This document shows positions 1-8,883 of a stretch of DNA of 64,000 nucleotides, piece after piece. A program made the position numbers and the translations under genes. The notes under the pieces are model-generated. The model was given only the letters and a program-made list of their open reading frames with translations, was not told the DNA's origin and did no database searches. How positions within the stretch are numbered: position 1 is the first letter of the stretch; every line of letters starts with the position of its first letter. Source of the stretch: Candidatus Gastranaerophilales bacterium (GTDB lineage: Bacteria > Cyanobacteriota > Vampirovibrionia > Gastranaerophilales > Gastranaerophilaceae); assembly GCA_944325605.1 (NCBI GenBank), contig CALVAX010000006.1, positions 1-64,000 on the forward strand. The letters run 5' to 3'.

Positions 1-77
1 CAAAGTTCTTGATACACTCAACCGGAGACACGTTTAGTGCGAGCAATCCAAGACAATCGCGCCGGGGCCGTTTTTTT
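1..77 (+). repeat. 3' part of a tRNA-end-duplicating element (element A), cut by the window edge
   Basis: Only the last part is visible. CCAAGACA (48-55) is followed by 15 nt, ATCGCGCCGGGGCCG (56-70), and a run of T (71-77). The 15 nt fit the end of a tRNA: two T-loop bases, a 5-nt T-stem strand, a 7-nt acceptor strand (CGGGGCC) and a discriminator. The stretch from CAACCG at 19 to AAGACA closely matches element C at 54757-54791. GCAATCC (43-49) is the candidate 3' strand of a closing stem whose partner lies off the window. Confidence 0.6.
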
Positions 78-104
78 ATGTTGAGTTTAGTGAGAGCACT
101 TATT

Positions 105-731
105 CTATGACTCTTTCAAGTGTTTTACATGCTTGTAAATATACAAAACACCAAGAATGCCGACTATCAAAACAATAAGAATATCAAACTTATGCCAGAG
201 AGCCTTAAACATTTCCATATTCTGGCCGAACTTTACACCAACATACACAAGAAGATAACTCCAGACAAGCGAACCTAAAAACGTAAGTGAGAAAAATATT
301 CGCTTTTTAGCCTTTAAAATTCCTGCCGGCAAAGATATAAATGTCCTTACAACCGGCAGCATCCGGCATACAAAAAATGCCCAATCTCCGTATTTTTCAA
401 CCCATTTATCAGCTTCGTCAAGATCTTTATGGGAAATTAGAAAGTATTTTCCGTATTTTTCTATAAACTGACGTCCGCCGAAGTAGCCGAGATAGTAAGA
501 CGGAATTGAACCTAACACGCAGCCGAAAGCCCCGGCCCATGCGGCAACATGAAAATTCATTTCGCCTTTGCTCACTATATAACCCGCAAACGGAAGTATT
601 GCCTCACTCGGAAGCGGAATATTGCAGGATTCAATTGCCATAAGAAGGCTTATTCCGAACGGTCCCAATGTGGTAATTACGTGCTCTATAAAAGTCACAA
701 GATGAGATAATATAAGATTTATAAAATCCAT
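105..731 (-). CDS. DedA family membrane protein
   Basis: A 208-residue polytopic inner-membrane protein of the DedA/SNARE-associated family, linked in other bacteria to membrane homeostasis, proton-motive force and undecaprenyl-phosphate or lipid recycling. The family core is visible: an N-terminal hydrophobic stretch, a re-entrant-type segment with E-S-x5-P-S-E near residue 34, the G-x-x-x-G-Y-x-x-G-x-x-x-G segment near residue 75, an R-x-x-P-x-x-R motif near residue 125, and two C-terminal membrane helices. Length is typical. The start has a strong Shine-Dalgarno sequence (AGGGAGG, 7 nt upstream). It stands alone, so context adds nothing; the lipid substrate is unknown. Confidence 0.85.
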   Translation of the reverse strand: MDFINLILSHLVTFIEHVITTLGPFGISLLMAIESCNIPLPSEAILPFAGYIVSKGEMNFHVAAWAGAFGCVLGSIPSYYLGYFGGRQFIEKYGKYFLISHKDLDEADKWVEKYGDWAFFVCRMLPVVRTFISLPAGILKAKKRIFFSLTFLGSLVWSYLLVYVGVKFGQNMEMFKALWHKFDILIVLIVGILGVLYIYKHVKHLKES

Positions 732-796
732 AAAGCCTCCCTAATTTCTACTTAAAATAATATTATCAAAAATAATTATAAAATTAAAGTGTAATA

Positions 797-1315
797 TTAC
801 AACGATTTTGAGACAATAACATTCACACCCCAATTTCCTTTATTATTATCAAAATCCTGAATGTTATACCTCTGCCCTTCAAGAGATAACGATAAATCAT
901 TTTTAAATTTATGAGAAACTCCTAAAAATGCACCCGCACCGGTGTCCCATTTTTTCGAAGTATAACTGTATTTAGCAACAGCATGCGGGTTCAAATAGAC
1001 AGAAGTATTATCTGCTACAGGAATATTCACCGTACAGGGCGAATACCTGAACTGGGTTGATATAGATCCGTCTGCCAAATTATTTCTAATTCTTAAGTTC
1101 TGTCCAACAAATGCATTTTTATCATAATTATGCGACATTTTCAAATCAACAACCATAGCGCCTCCGCTTTTAGTATCGTAGGCAAAACCGTTAAAAATTC
1201 CGGCACTTATCCGCTTTGAGGCTAATTTTGTATCAAAACCCATCAGCGTTGTATTAACGTTATTGTTATACCAGTAATTAGAGCATGATGCACCATAACT
1301 TAAACCGTCAGGCAT
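797..1315 (-). CDS. Hypothetical beta-strand-rich protein, possible outer-membrane barrel fragment
   Basis: I do not recognise a family. The 172-residue product alternates polar and hydrophobic residues in short segments (for example AVAKYSYTSKKW and SLSLEGQRYNI), as in outer-membrane beta-barrels or the barrel end of an autotransporter. It has no signal peptide and no terminal aromatic residue, so it could be the surviving 3' end of a larger gene. The ATG at 1315 is preferred over one 17 codons upstream because AAAAGGGGAAAG lies just before it. It lies between dedA and the YkgJ-like gene with no operon partner. Confidence 0.4.
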   Translation of the reverse strand: MPDGLSYGASCSNYWYNNNVNTTLMGFDTKLASKRISAGIFNGFAYDTKSGGAMVVDLKMSHNYDKNAFVGQNLRIRNNLADGSISTQFRYSPCTVNIPVADNTSVYLNPHAVAKYSYTSKKWDTGAGAFLGVSHKFKNDLSLSLEGQRYNIQDFDNNKGNWGVNVIVSKSL

Positions 1316-1420
1316 AAACTTTCCCCTTTTTTGTGTGACATATATATAATAAAAATTTTTAAGCAATGAAATTGCCCTGATATACTCTTTTGTAAAAAAA
1401 AGTAAATCTTTAATTGATAT

Positions 1421-2011
1421 TTAAACTTTCTGTATAAACCAGTCAAGCAGCGGACGGATTTCACCAAACTCTAATCCTGAAAATTCAGAAGGGAGATTTT
1501 TTTCATAATAATTAAGGTTTAAAGAATGTTTGACAGGAGCCTCTACACCGAATTTTTTAAACTTTGCAATTTCAACTTCTTTTCCTTCAAAGACTTCCGA
1601 ATAGTTCAATCCTGCCTTCACACACTCCGGAAGCTTTACAAAAAGCCCGTTTTCAGATTTTTCAAAACTTGCAAGCCCGAAGGTTCTGCAAATCAAACCG
1701 CGGCGCTCATATAGATAACACGATTTACTATCTGATAAAAACGGACATTTGTGCATAAAACGCCCATCCGTTTTTTGTTTTTCAGCAAGCAGCGTTTTTA
1801 TAGATATGCGGATTTTTTTCTGAATTTCAGTATCAAGTGCAGTTAATCCGGCCATCAAATATTCCATCTCCAGCCTTGATAGCGGATAATCGCCCTCTTC
1901 ACAGCACAGAGAACATCCTTTTTTACATTTTATAAAAGGCTGCTGAGAAACAAAATCCATAGTTAGTTCAGCATCAATTACTTCTAAATACTTTCTATAC
2001 AGGCTGAACAT
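1421..2011 (-). CDS. YkgJ family cysteine-cluster protein
   Basis: A 196-residue protein with the cysteine pattern of the YkgJ / zinc- or iron-chelating family (formerly UPF0153): C-K-K-G-C-S-L-C-C near residue 30, then C-P-F-L near residue 90 and C-Y-L-Y-E-R-R-G-L-I-C-R near residue 98. Members bind metal, but a biochemical role is not established. The start lies inside the end of thyX (17-nt overlap), which suggests co-transcription from the rpmE/thyX side and coupled translation. The C-terminal part after residue 135 has no recognised motif. Confidence 0.8.
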   Translation of the reverse strand: MFSLYRKYLEVIDAELTMDFVSQQPFIKCKKGCSLCCEEGDYPLSRLEMEYLMAGLTALDTEIQKKIRISIKTLLAEKQKTDGRFMHKCPFLSDSKSCYLYERRGLICRTFGLASFEKSENGLFVKLPECVKAGLNYSEVFEGKEVEIAKFKKFGVEAPVKHSLNLNYYEKNLPSEFSGLEFGEIRPLLDWFIQKV

Positions 2012-2711
2012 TCAAAAACACTTCTTTTGTCGGCTTTCTTCCGCAGGATTTATCTTCATCACAAAATCCCAAACGTTCGCACTTTGGAACAAGATAAGGC
2101 TTAAGCCACGGTTCTTCAGCAATCAGCGCCTCACACATTTTTCTAACTAATGTTCTTATTTCATACTGCGCCCTTGTGCAAAGCCGAAGGTTAGCAAGAT
2201 GAATCATTTCTCTGAGGTTAAGGCTTGCGACCATTGAACTTGCAGCAGCGTTCGGAAGAACAAATCTTGCATCTTCTGCCGGAATTCCCGCTTCTACGAA
2301 TTCTTGATATTGATTTGAGATTTCACCCATAAATGATATAAACTTCTCTTTTAATTCCGGATTTTTTTCAATTGTCGGAGGAATTATATAATCAAACTGT
2401 CCTTTTTCTTTAACATATCTTTGAGATTTCTGGGAAAAAGACATGTGACGGTGTCTTACAAGCTGGTGGGTACACGCTCTTGAAACATTTGAGATTGCAA
2501 AACTTACCTGAATATGCTCTATGGTTGAATAATGACCTGACGAAATGACTCGCTCAATCAGTTTAAGCATTTTTTCCTCGTCATCCGTACTGTTATAAAT
2601 ATTAATCGGCATATCTGCACTGTAACATGTGCGACACGCTGTATAAACGGTTTTAAGCATATTTTCCGGCTTAGATATTAAATTTACTACCGGCTGATTA
2701 TTTCCTTCCAT
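1995..2711 (-). CDS. thyX: FAD-dependent thymidylate synthase ThyX
   Basis: Makes dTMP from dUMP using methylenetetrahydrofolate, NADPH and FAD, replacing ThyA. The ThyX signature R-H-R-x-x-S is present as RHRHMSFSQKSQRY near residue 90, followed by the conserved LPNAAASSMVASLNLREM region and the C-terminal R-x-Q-x-E-I-R helix (RAQYEIRTLVRKM). The 238-residue length is normal. A longer frame exists upstream, but the ATG at 2711 has a strong GGGAGGAA site and a hairpin terminator (2730-2768) lies directly before it. The gene overlaps the YkgJ-like gene by 17 nt. Confidence 0.95.
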   Translation of the reverse strand: MEGNNQPVVNLISKPENMLKTVYTACRTCYSADMPINIYNSTDDEEKMLKLIERVISSGHYSTIEHIQVSFAISNVSRACTHQLVRHRHMSFSQKSQRYVKEKGQFDYIIPPTIEKNPELKEKFISFMGEISNQYQEFVEAGIPAEDARFVLPNAAASSMVASLNLREMIHLANLRLCTRAQYEIRTLVRKMCEALIAEEPWLKPYLVPKCERLGFCDEDKSCGRKPTKEVFLNVQPV

Positions 2712-2729
2712 AAATTCCTCCCGATAAAA

Positions 2730-2768
2730 AAATAATACCACACCTTTTAAAAGTGTGGCATTATTTAA
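2730..2768 (-). terminator. Rho-independent terminator after rpmE
   Basis: The inverted repeat AATAATRCCACAC / GTGTGGYATTATT surrounds a short loop and is followed on the minus strand by a T-run. It lies between the rpmE stop and the thyX start, so thyX probably needs its own promoter or read-through. Confidence 0.8.
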
Positions 2769-2790
2769 AAATTTTGTTACATATAAAAAC

Positions 2791-2994
2791 TTATGATTTT
2801 TTGCCGTAACGTTTATTAAATCTTTCAACTCTTCCTTCAGAGTCAAGGATTTTCTGCTGGCCTGTGTAGAACGGGTGGCAGTTGTTGCAAATTTCAACCG
2901 TAATATTTTCGCCAACTGAACCTGTTTCAATTTCGTTGCCGCAAACGCATTTAATAACTTGTTTCTTATAATTCGGGTGGATTCCGTCTTTCAT
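2791..2994 (-). CDS. rpmE: 50S ribosomal protein bL31 (zinc-binding type)
   Basis: A 67-residue large-subunit ribosomal protein. It starts [11 protein letters not shown], typical for bL31, and has the zinc-binding cysteines CVCG and [10 protein letters not shown], so it is the zinc-dependent rather than the zinc-free paralogue. The ATG at 2994 is chosen over one 8 codons upstream because AAAGAGG lies 7-8 nt before it and the protein then begins at the family's usual residue. A strong terminator follows. Confidence 0.95.
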   Translation of the reverse strand: MKDGIHPNYKKQVIKCVCGNEIETGSVGENITVEICNNCHPFYTGQQKILDSEGRVERFNKRYGKKS

Positions 2995-3251
2995 TTCTAA
3001 CCTCTTTCTTTGTTTCAAGATTCCAAACTTGATAATTGTAAATTTCGACTACTTTAATATTATACCGCAAAATAAAAAATGGCAAGCGTTTTTTAATATT
3101 TATTTACTCATGACGTACGATTATACAATTTCGTGCGTTTATATTAGAAAAAGAGCAAAGTATTATATAAAAGGTTGATGTTATTTTTATCGCAATTTGA
3201 AATAATAAGAATACACAAGGTTGGTACACATTGAACAGGTAAATCAAAATT

Positions 3252-3419
3252 ATGAATCTGCACGAACAATGTCTTTTAAGATATTTACAAAAGCCGGATG
3301 AACTGGCATATTCTACCGAAATATTAAAGTTAAACAATTTTATTCTGGAAAAGCAATTTTTGGTTAAAAATTTTGTTGCCAAAACCTCTGTTATCAATTA
3401 TACTGAAAATGTGAAATAG
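3252..3419 (+). CDS. Possible small ORF, 55 residues, unknown
   Basis: The gap 2995-3452 has no recognisable gene except this short frame (MNLHEQCLLRYLQKPDEL... ending NYTENVK). It ends 33 nt before the cyclase start and could be its leader gene. There is no convincing ribosome binding site and no family is recognised, so it may not be coding. A 97-residue frame on the opposite strand over the same stretch looks less protein-like. Confidence 0.25.
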   Translation: MNLHEQCLLRYLQKPDELAYSTEILKLNNFILEKQFLVKNFVAKTSVINYTENVK

Positions 3420-3452
3420 TATTAATTTTCAGTTTAAACAGGGAAGAGTGTA

Positions 3453-5240
3453 ATGTTAAAAAAGATTTTATATTCAATATGGCTGGTGTTATTTTGCATC
3501 GCTGTATTTTTCAGCCTGAAAAGTACAAATTTTAACGCTTTTATCGACATGGTTGAAAACAGAACTTTTGATTTGCGCCAGAACATTATGATTAACGCAA
3601 ACACAAAACAGCCTGACAAAGATATTGTTATTGTTTCAATTGACGAAGCAACTTATGAATATATTCTTGATCATTACGGGGAATGGCCTCTGCCGAGAGA
3701 TGTTTACGTAAAACTTATTGATTATCTGGAAACTCAAAACCCGAAAATCATTGCTTTTGACCTTATGTTTGTCAAGTCAATGAAAAGCCCGGTGAATGCG
3801 GATGAAGCGCTTGTGGCGGCGATGGCTAAATATAAAAACGTATTCACGGCAATGAACCTTGACAACCAGCCGGAAGATTTAAGAACACCGCCTCAATTGC
3901 CGGAGTCGCTTGCGGTGAATGTCACAAACTATTCTGATGTAAACTTTGACGACCTTACTTTTTCAAACTGCAGAAGCATACTTGAGGGAATTCTGCGCGT
4001 CACGGACAATATAGGAATGATAAATGTTTCAAGAGCGGACGACGGGATTTTAAGAAAAATGCCGCTGTTTGTAAAATATCAGGACAAATACTATTCGCAG
4101 CTGGGTTTGAAAGTTGCGCTTGCAGCTATTAACCACCAAGGGGACGAAAAAATTAATACTAAGAATTTTGTAATTGATAAAGACGCAAATTTGATACTGG
4201 GAGAACGCAAAATTTTCACGGACAAAGACGGCGGAGTAATTCTCAACTGGTACGGCCCGAACGGCGCCTACACACAGGTTCCGATGTACAAGCTTATTAA
4301 AGTCATAAACGGCGAAGCTAAGGATGCGGGATTTAATTTTGAAAATAAAATAGTATATTTTGGAACAACAGCGTCAGCGCTTTTTGACATCAAAACGACC
4401 CCGACAGGCAAAACCGTTCCCGGAGTAGAAGTTCAGGCGACATACCTGAACAACTTTCTTGATAACAACTTTATAGTCAAGGCAGACAAAGCGGTTACAG
4501 CTTTTACAGGGATAATTCTTGCTTTACTTACAGGATTTTGCATAATGCGGATATCTTCAGCCTTTACAGCAACATTTGCGTCGGTTTCATTATACCTGAT
4601 TTATATTCTGATTTCATACTATATGATGAAATACTTCAACATCTGGCTTGAGGTAATTTATCCTCTTATGCTGGCGCTTCTGGCGTTTATATCTGCATTT
4701 ATCGTTAAATATCTGATAAAATCAAGAGATTTTGAACAGCAATACAAACTTGCAACAACGGACGGGCTTACTGAACTTTACAACCACCGGTATTTTCAGG
4801 AACAAATGCTTATGATGGTTGAAAATGCCAAACGTTACGACAGGGAATTTTCACTGATTATACTTGACATTGATTTCTTTAAAAAATTCAATGACACATT
4901 CGGGCATCAGGCAGGAGATGCTGTTTTAAGACAGGTTGCGCATACTCTAAAAAAGAATGTGCGTGCAACGGATATTGTTTGCCGTTACGGCGGAGAAGAA
5001 ATGAGTATAATTCTTCCGAATACGCCAAAAGAAGAGGCCGCAGGCACTGCACAAAAAATTTGCGACAGAGTTGCAAGCAACAAATATAAACTCGGCAGTG
5101 ATAAAGAAGGACAGGTTACAATAAGCCTCGGGGTTTCAACATACCCTCACGACGGCTCAACCCCTTCAGAAATCATAGAAGCCGCAGATAAAAGGCTCTA
5201 TACAGCCAAAAACAGCGGAAGAAACAGGGTCGTGGAATAA
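3453..5240 (+). CDS. CHASE2-domain sensor diguanylate cyclase (GGDEF)
   Basis: A membrane receptor predicted to make cyclic di-GMP. It has one transmembrane helix (residues about 5-22), a periplasmic CHASE2 domain (about 35-335, including PDKDIVIVSIDEATY and the F-D-I-K-x-T-P-x-x-x-x-x-P-G-V-E region), three membrane helices (about 350-425), and a GGDEF domain (about 438-595). The active-site loop is GGEEM; GGEEF is a normal functional variant and the last residue is less constrained. An inhibitory I-site R-x-x-D (RATD) sits five residues before it, so product feedback is likely. The 595-residue length is complete. AGGGAAGAG precedes the ATG. No EAL domain lies nearby. Confidence 0.9.
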   Translation: MLKKILYSIWLVLFCIAVFFSLKSTNFNAFIDMVENRTFDLRQNIMINANTKQPDKDIVIVSIDEATYEYILDHYGEWPLPRDVYVKLIDYLETQNPKIIAFDLMFVKSMKSPVNADEALVAAMAKYKNVFTAMNLDNQPEDLRTPPQLPESLAVNVTNYSDVNFDDLTFSNCRSILEGILRVTDNIGMINVSRADDGILRKMPLFVKYQDKYYSQLGLKVALAAINHQGDEKINTKNFVIDKDANLILGERKIFTDKDGGVILNWYGPNGAYTQVPMYKLIKVINGEAKDAGFNFENKIVYFGTTASALFDIKTTPTGKTVPGVEVQATYLNNFLDNNFIVKADKAVTAFTGIILALLTGFCIMRISSAFTATFASVSLYLIYILISYYMMKYFNIWLEVIYPLMLALLAFISAFIVKYLIKSRDFEQQYKLATTDGLTELYNHRYFQEQMLMMVENAKRYDREFSLIILDIDFFKKFNDTFGHQAGDAVLRQVAHTLKKNVRATDIVCRYGGEEMSIILPNTPKEEAAGTAQKICDRVASNKYKLGSDKEGQVTISLGVSTYPHDGSTPSEIIEAADKRLYTAKNSGRNRVVE

Positions 5241-5253
5241 TTATTGTTCACAA

Positions 5254-5303
5254 AACAGGTGCAAAACAATGAAAACAGTTTCATAGCTTTGCACCTGTTA
5301 TTT
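5254..5303. terminator. Bidirectional terminator between convergent genes
   Basis: The 12-nt perfect arms AACAGGTGCAAA (5254-5265) and TTTGCACCTGTT (5288-5299) separate the cyclase from the convergent secreted-protein gene. The T-run is short on both sides. Confidence 0.7.
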
Positions 5304-5320
5304 GTCAAATTCATTATCTT

Positions 5321-6007
5321 TTAAATAATCGGAACATCAACAGGATCAACAAGGATTACATGCAAAATTGAACCTGTATTCAAATCAACCTCTGCGCCTT
5401 TTCTTATCATATCTGCAATTGTGTCATAAACAAAGAATCCTGCACTTCCGACAGCACCGCCGACAGCGCAAACCGGAACCGTAATAATTCTAAAATAACC
5501 GCCTGCCGGATCTTCAAATGTTTCATTTCCCCAGTTTACGGCATTACGTGTAATATCACCGCTTTTTTTCATCGTTTTTCTGAAAGCATCTCCAAAACCG
5601 CTGCCATTTTGAATTCCGCCGTCATAAGTCAAATCTTCACGTCCGACAATAGAAAGAGTCAGTGGAAGCTGACGCCCGTTAGGTGTCACAACATGGTCAA
5701 AATCAAGATACAAAACAGCGCCTTTTGACATTCTTTCCGGAGGAATGATTTTGCTTATTCTTCCTCTCACCAGAGAGCCTGAAGGCAAAATTACATCATC
5801 CCCGACACTCTGATCGCCGGAAATTATAGCAGAGAATTCTCCGCCTGCACGCCCTGAAACCGATGTTACAGGAGTTAAAAGTTCCAGCGTGAATTTTGTA
5901 CCCGACGGAATTCTTCTGGTTTTTGCATTTGCATTGAATGGCCCCGCAAACACGGTTCCTGCAAATATTAAAAGTGCAAATATTAAAGATATTATTTTTA
6001 TTTTCAT
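5321..6007 (-). CDS. Secreted hypothetical protein with repeated 'LPSG' beta-type motifs
   Basis: The 228-residue product begins with a clear signal peptide (MKIKIISLIFALLIFAGTVFA, cut near A-G). The mature part has two related segments, IPSGTKFTLELLTPV and LPSGSLVRGRISKI, seen in periplasmic beta-barrel-like modules of envelope proteins. A glycine/alanine-rich hydrophobic stretch near residue 185 (VCAVGGAVGSAGFF) might insert in a membrane. I recognise no enzymatic motif. The ATG at 6007 is preferred because AAGGAG lies before it and it gives a clean signal peptide. Confidence 0.6.
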   Translation of the reverse strand: MKIKIISLIFALLIFAGTVFAGPFNANAKTRRIPSGTKFTLELLTPVTSVSGRAGGEFSAIISGDQSVGDDVILPSGSLVRGRISKIIPPERMSKGAVLYLDFDHVVTPNGRQLPLTLSIVGREDLTYDGGIQNGSGFGDAFRKTMKKSGDITRNAVNWGNETFEDPAGGYFRIITVPVCAVGGAVGSAGFFVYDTIADMIRKGAEVDLNTGSILHVILVDPVDVPII

Positions 6008-6113
6008 TAAAATACTCCTTCTCTTTTTTAAATGTATTTTAAACTTTTTATCACAAAAAAGCAATATCTATGTATATTATTAAGGGACTTATATACATCC
6101 CATTATTAAAAAG

Positions 6114-6142
6114 TTGAAAATTATATGGCTAATTGCTATTAT
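6114..6142 (+). promoter_or_regulatory. Promoter for the TPR gene; leaderless start
   Basis: TTGAAA (6114-6119), a 17-nt spacer and TATTAT (6137-6142) with a TGn extension. The expected transcription start coincides with the ATG at 6149 and there is no Shine-Dalgarno sequence. Confidence 0.65.
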
Positions 6143-6148
6143 GTATTT

Positions 6149-7072
6149 ATGTCAAAGGCAGAAAAAATAGAAGAACTTCAAAATATTCTCTCACAGGACA
6201 GTTCGAACCTGAGTGCCCGGCGCAAACTTGCGATTCTGCTTCTGGATTCAGGATATGCAGATGAGGCGCTTTTGCACCTTCTTTATTTATCCAAAGCAAC
6301 TCCTGATGACAGCGGAATATTCTACAACCTTGGAATTGCCTGCGAAAAACTAAAAAAATATCCTGAAGCAAAAGAAGCTTATGAAAAAGCGCTGGAGCTT
6401 TCGCCTGACGAGCTTGATGCCTCATACAACCTCGGGCTTGTGCTTACCGAACTTAAAGACTATGACAGCGCAATACAATGCTTTAATAAAGTTCTTGCAA
6501 AAGACCCAAAAGACTCTAACTCTTATTTTAATCTGGGAATTTGCTATCTTAAAAAAGATGATGCCGTTAATGCTTTAATGAATTTTCAGAACACTATTGA
6601 CCTGAATGATGAAGATATTTATGCACATTTTTATATCGGCAATATTTACAAAGACATGGGTGAACTGGAAACTGCATTCGCTGAATTTAACAAAGTCCTT
6701 GAACTTTCGCCGGATTACAGCTGGGCTTACTATAATATTGCAGTTATCTTCTGGGAATGCGGACAGGCACAGGAGGCTGTCAACTGCCTTGAAAAAACAC
6801 TTGAACTAAACCCGAAAGACGTTGATGCTTATATAACTTATGCAAAAATTCTCTCTGCCCACGGACAGTACGAAAATGCAGAAGCAAAAATGCAGGAGGC
6901 AATACAAAATTGCGGAAATAACGGCAATTTATTTTACATTATGGCTCAAATCCAAAAACATCTTCAAAACAGAGATGAAAGCTTAAAATACTTTAACCTT
7001 GCACTTGAAAACAGCACCACCCTGAATACTGATATTAAGTTTGTAAACAAAGAAATTCAAACTCTCGGTTAA
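6149..7072 (+). CDS. Tetratricopeptide-repeat protein
   Basis: A 307-residue protein made almost wholly of about eight TPR units (34 residues each, for example GIFYNLGIACEKLKKYPEAK and ASYNLGLVLTELKDYDSAIQ) from about residue 25 to the end, with no signal peptide or catalytic domain. TPR superhelices act as protein-protein scaffolds; the partner is unknown. The start at 6149 is chosen over an in-frame ATG 8 codons upstream because a well-formed promoter places transcription exactly there. It lies 67 nt before proS and may be co-transcribed with it. Confidence 0.85.
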   Translation: MSKAEKIEELQNILSQDSSNLSARRKLAILLLDSGYADEALLHLLYLSKATPDDSGIFYNLGIACEKLKKYPEAKEAYEKALELSPDELDASYNLGLVLTELKDYDSAIQCFNKVLAKDPKDSNSYFNLGICYLKKDDAVNALMNFQNTIDLNDEDIYAHFYIGNIYKDMGELETAFAEFNKVLELSPDYSWAYYNIAVIFWECGQAQEAVNCLEKTLELNPKDVDAYITYAKILSAHGQYENAEAKMQEAIQNCGNNGNLFYIMAQIQKHLQNRDESLKYFNLALENSTTLNTDIKFVNKEIQTLG

Positions 7073-7139
7073 TCTAATATTTTTTTCATGCTAAAATAAT
7101 ACAGCAGAAAAAGATTAAAAAAGAGGATTTTAATACATT

Positions 7140-8879
7140 ATGAAAATGTCAAAAATGTTTGTACAAACTTTAAGAGAGTTTCCTTCAGATGCAGAAGTTG
7201 TATCGCACAAAATGCTGGGCCGCGCAGGTTTTATCAAAAAACTTGCCCCTGGAGTTTACACATACATGCCATTGATGTGGAGAGTTTTGAAGAAAGTTGA
7301 AAATATAGTCAGAGAAGAAATGGACAGAGCAGGCGCACAGGAACTTCTGATGCCATTTGTCCAGCCCAAAGAACTCTGGGAAGAATCCGGCAGATGGGAA
7401 GTTTACGGCAAAGAACTTATGCGTCTGAAAGACCGCCACGACAGAGATATGTGCCTCGGGCCGACTCATGAAGAAATCATAACTTCTGTTGCCCGTGACG
7501 CCCTGAAATCATATAAACAACTGCCTGTTAATCTTTATCAAATCCAATCAAAATTCAGAGATGAAATAAGACCCCGCTACGGACTTTTAAGAGGCAGAGA
7601 ATTCATTATGAAAGACGCATACAGCTTTGATGTTGACGAAGCCGGATTAGATAAAGAATACGAAAATATGGCGCATGCTTACAAACGAATTTTTGAAAGA
7701 TGCGGACTTGAAACTAAGATGGTTCAGTCAGACTCCGGCGCCATCGGCGGAAGCGTTTCTCATGAATTTATGGTAATCACAGACACAGATGCCGGCGAAA
7801 ACGATGTATTCTACTGCAATGAATGTGATTACAGTGCAAACTCAAACCACGCAATATCAAAATTACAACCTGCTGTCACAGACGGAAAAGAATTCTTCAA
7901 AGAAAAAAAAGTTCTTGACACTCCAAATACACACACTATTGAAGAATTAAGCGAATTTTTGAATATTCCGTCAACTTTAATATTAAAATCACTCGTCTAC
8001 ATTGTGGACAAAAAGCCTGTTATTGCGCTTATCCGTGCAGATAAAGCCGTTGAAGAAACTAAACTTATGAACGCTGCATGCGGAATTGAAATCAGAATTG
8101 CAACAGCCGGAGAAATCGCAGAATTAATGCAGGAGAAAGGTTTTACGGCAGAACCCGGATTTATCGGCCCGAACGGTATGGACGGAATTAAAATCATAGC
8201 TGATGAAACGGTTTATGATATGAAAAACTTTGTCGTTGGTATAAATGAAACAGACAAGCACCTTGCCGGAGCAAACCTTGAAGATGTTTTGCCGGCTGAT
8301 GTTATAAAAGCTGACATCCGGCTTGTAGAAAGAGGAGAACTCTGTCCTGAATGCGGAAAGCCGCTTTTTGTAACAAAAGGTATAGAAGTCGGTAACATTT
8401 TCAAACTCGGCACAAAATACTCAAAACCGATGAATGCAGTATACACTGATGAAAACGGACAAACTCACCCCTACATTATGGGATGCTATGGTATCGGAAT
8501 TTCAAGAACAGCCGCCGCTGCAGTCGAAGCACATCACGATGAACACGGTATCAAATGGCCGCTTGCGATTGCACCTTATCAGGCAGTAATTGTTCCAGTT
8601 AATATTCTGGATAAACAGCAGATGGAAGTTGCTGAAAAAATTTACTCTGAACTTAAATCCGCAGGTGTTGAAGTTGTTCTTGATGACAGGGACGAACGTG
8701 CTGGCGTTAAATTCAAAGATGCTGATCTTATAGGATTTCCTTATAGAATTACAGCTGGCAAAACTCTTGCTGAAGGACTTGTTGAATGCAAAATAAGAGC
8801 AACTGACGAAGTTTTAAAACTTACACCGGAAGAAGCTGTCAAAATGGTTAAAGAAGCTGTTGAAAAACTTGAAAAATAA
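7140..8879 (+). CDS. proS: Prolyl-tRNA synthetase, bacterial type with editing insert
   Basis: Charges tRNA-Pro with proline. The 579-residue length and order match the bacterial class II form: motif 1 region near residues 50-80 (MPLMWRVLKKVENIVREEM), motif 2 FRDEIRPRYGLLRGREFIMKD (about 140-160), the YbaK-like editing insert (about 225-400), motif 3 GIGISRTAAAAVE near 450, and a C-terminal anticodon-binding domain (APYQAVIVPVN onward). The editing domain implies it removes mischarged alanine. AAAGAGG stands before the start, and a second in-frame ATG two codons later is an alternative start. Confidence 0.96.
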   Translation: MKMSKMFVQTLREFPSDAEVVSHKMLGRAGFIKKLAPGVYTYMPLMWRVLKKVENIVREEMDRAGAQELLMPFVQPKELWEESGRWEVYGKELMRLKDRHDRDMCLGPTHEEIITSVARDALKSYKQLPVNLYQIQSKFRDEIRPRYGLLRGREFIMKDAYSFDVDEAGLDKEYENMAHAYKRIFERCGLETKMVQSDSGAIGGSVSHEFMVITDTDAGENDVFYCNECDYSANSNHAISKLQPAVTDGKEFFKEKKVLDTPNTHTIEELSEFLNIPSTLILKSLVYIVDKKPVIALIRADKAVEETKLMNAACGIEIRIATAGEIAELMQEKGFTAEPGFIGPNGMDGIKIIADETVYDMKNFVVGINETDKHLAGANLEDVLPADVIKADIRLVERGELCPECGKPLFVTKGIEVGNIFKLGTKYSKPMNAVYTDENGQTHPYIMGCYGIGISRTAAAAVEAHHDEHGIKWPLAIAPYQAVIVPVNILDKQQMEVAEKIYSELKSAGVEVVLDDRDERAGVKFKDADLIGFPYRITAGKTLAEGLVECKIRATDEVLKLTPEEAVKMVKEAVEKLEK

Positions 8880-8883
8880 GCTG

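Noticed and set aside
3104-3397. 97-residue minus-strand frame upstream of the cyclase
   Set aside because: Low-complexity composition, no ribosome binding site, no family; the opposing 55-residue frame is slightly more plausible.
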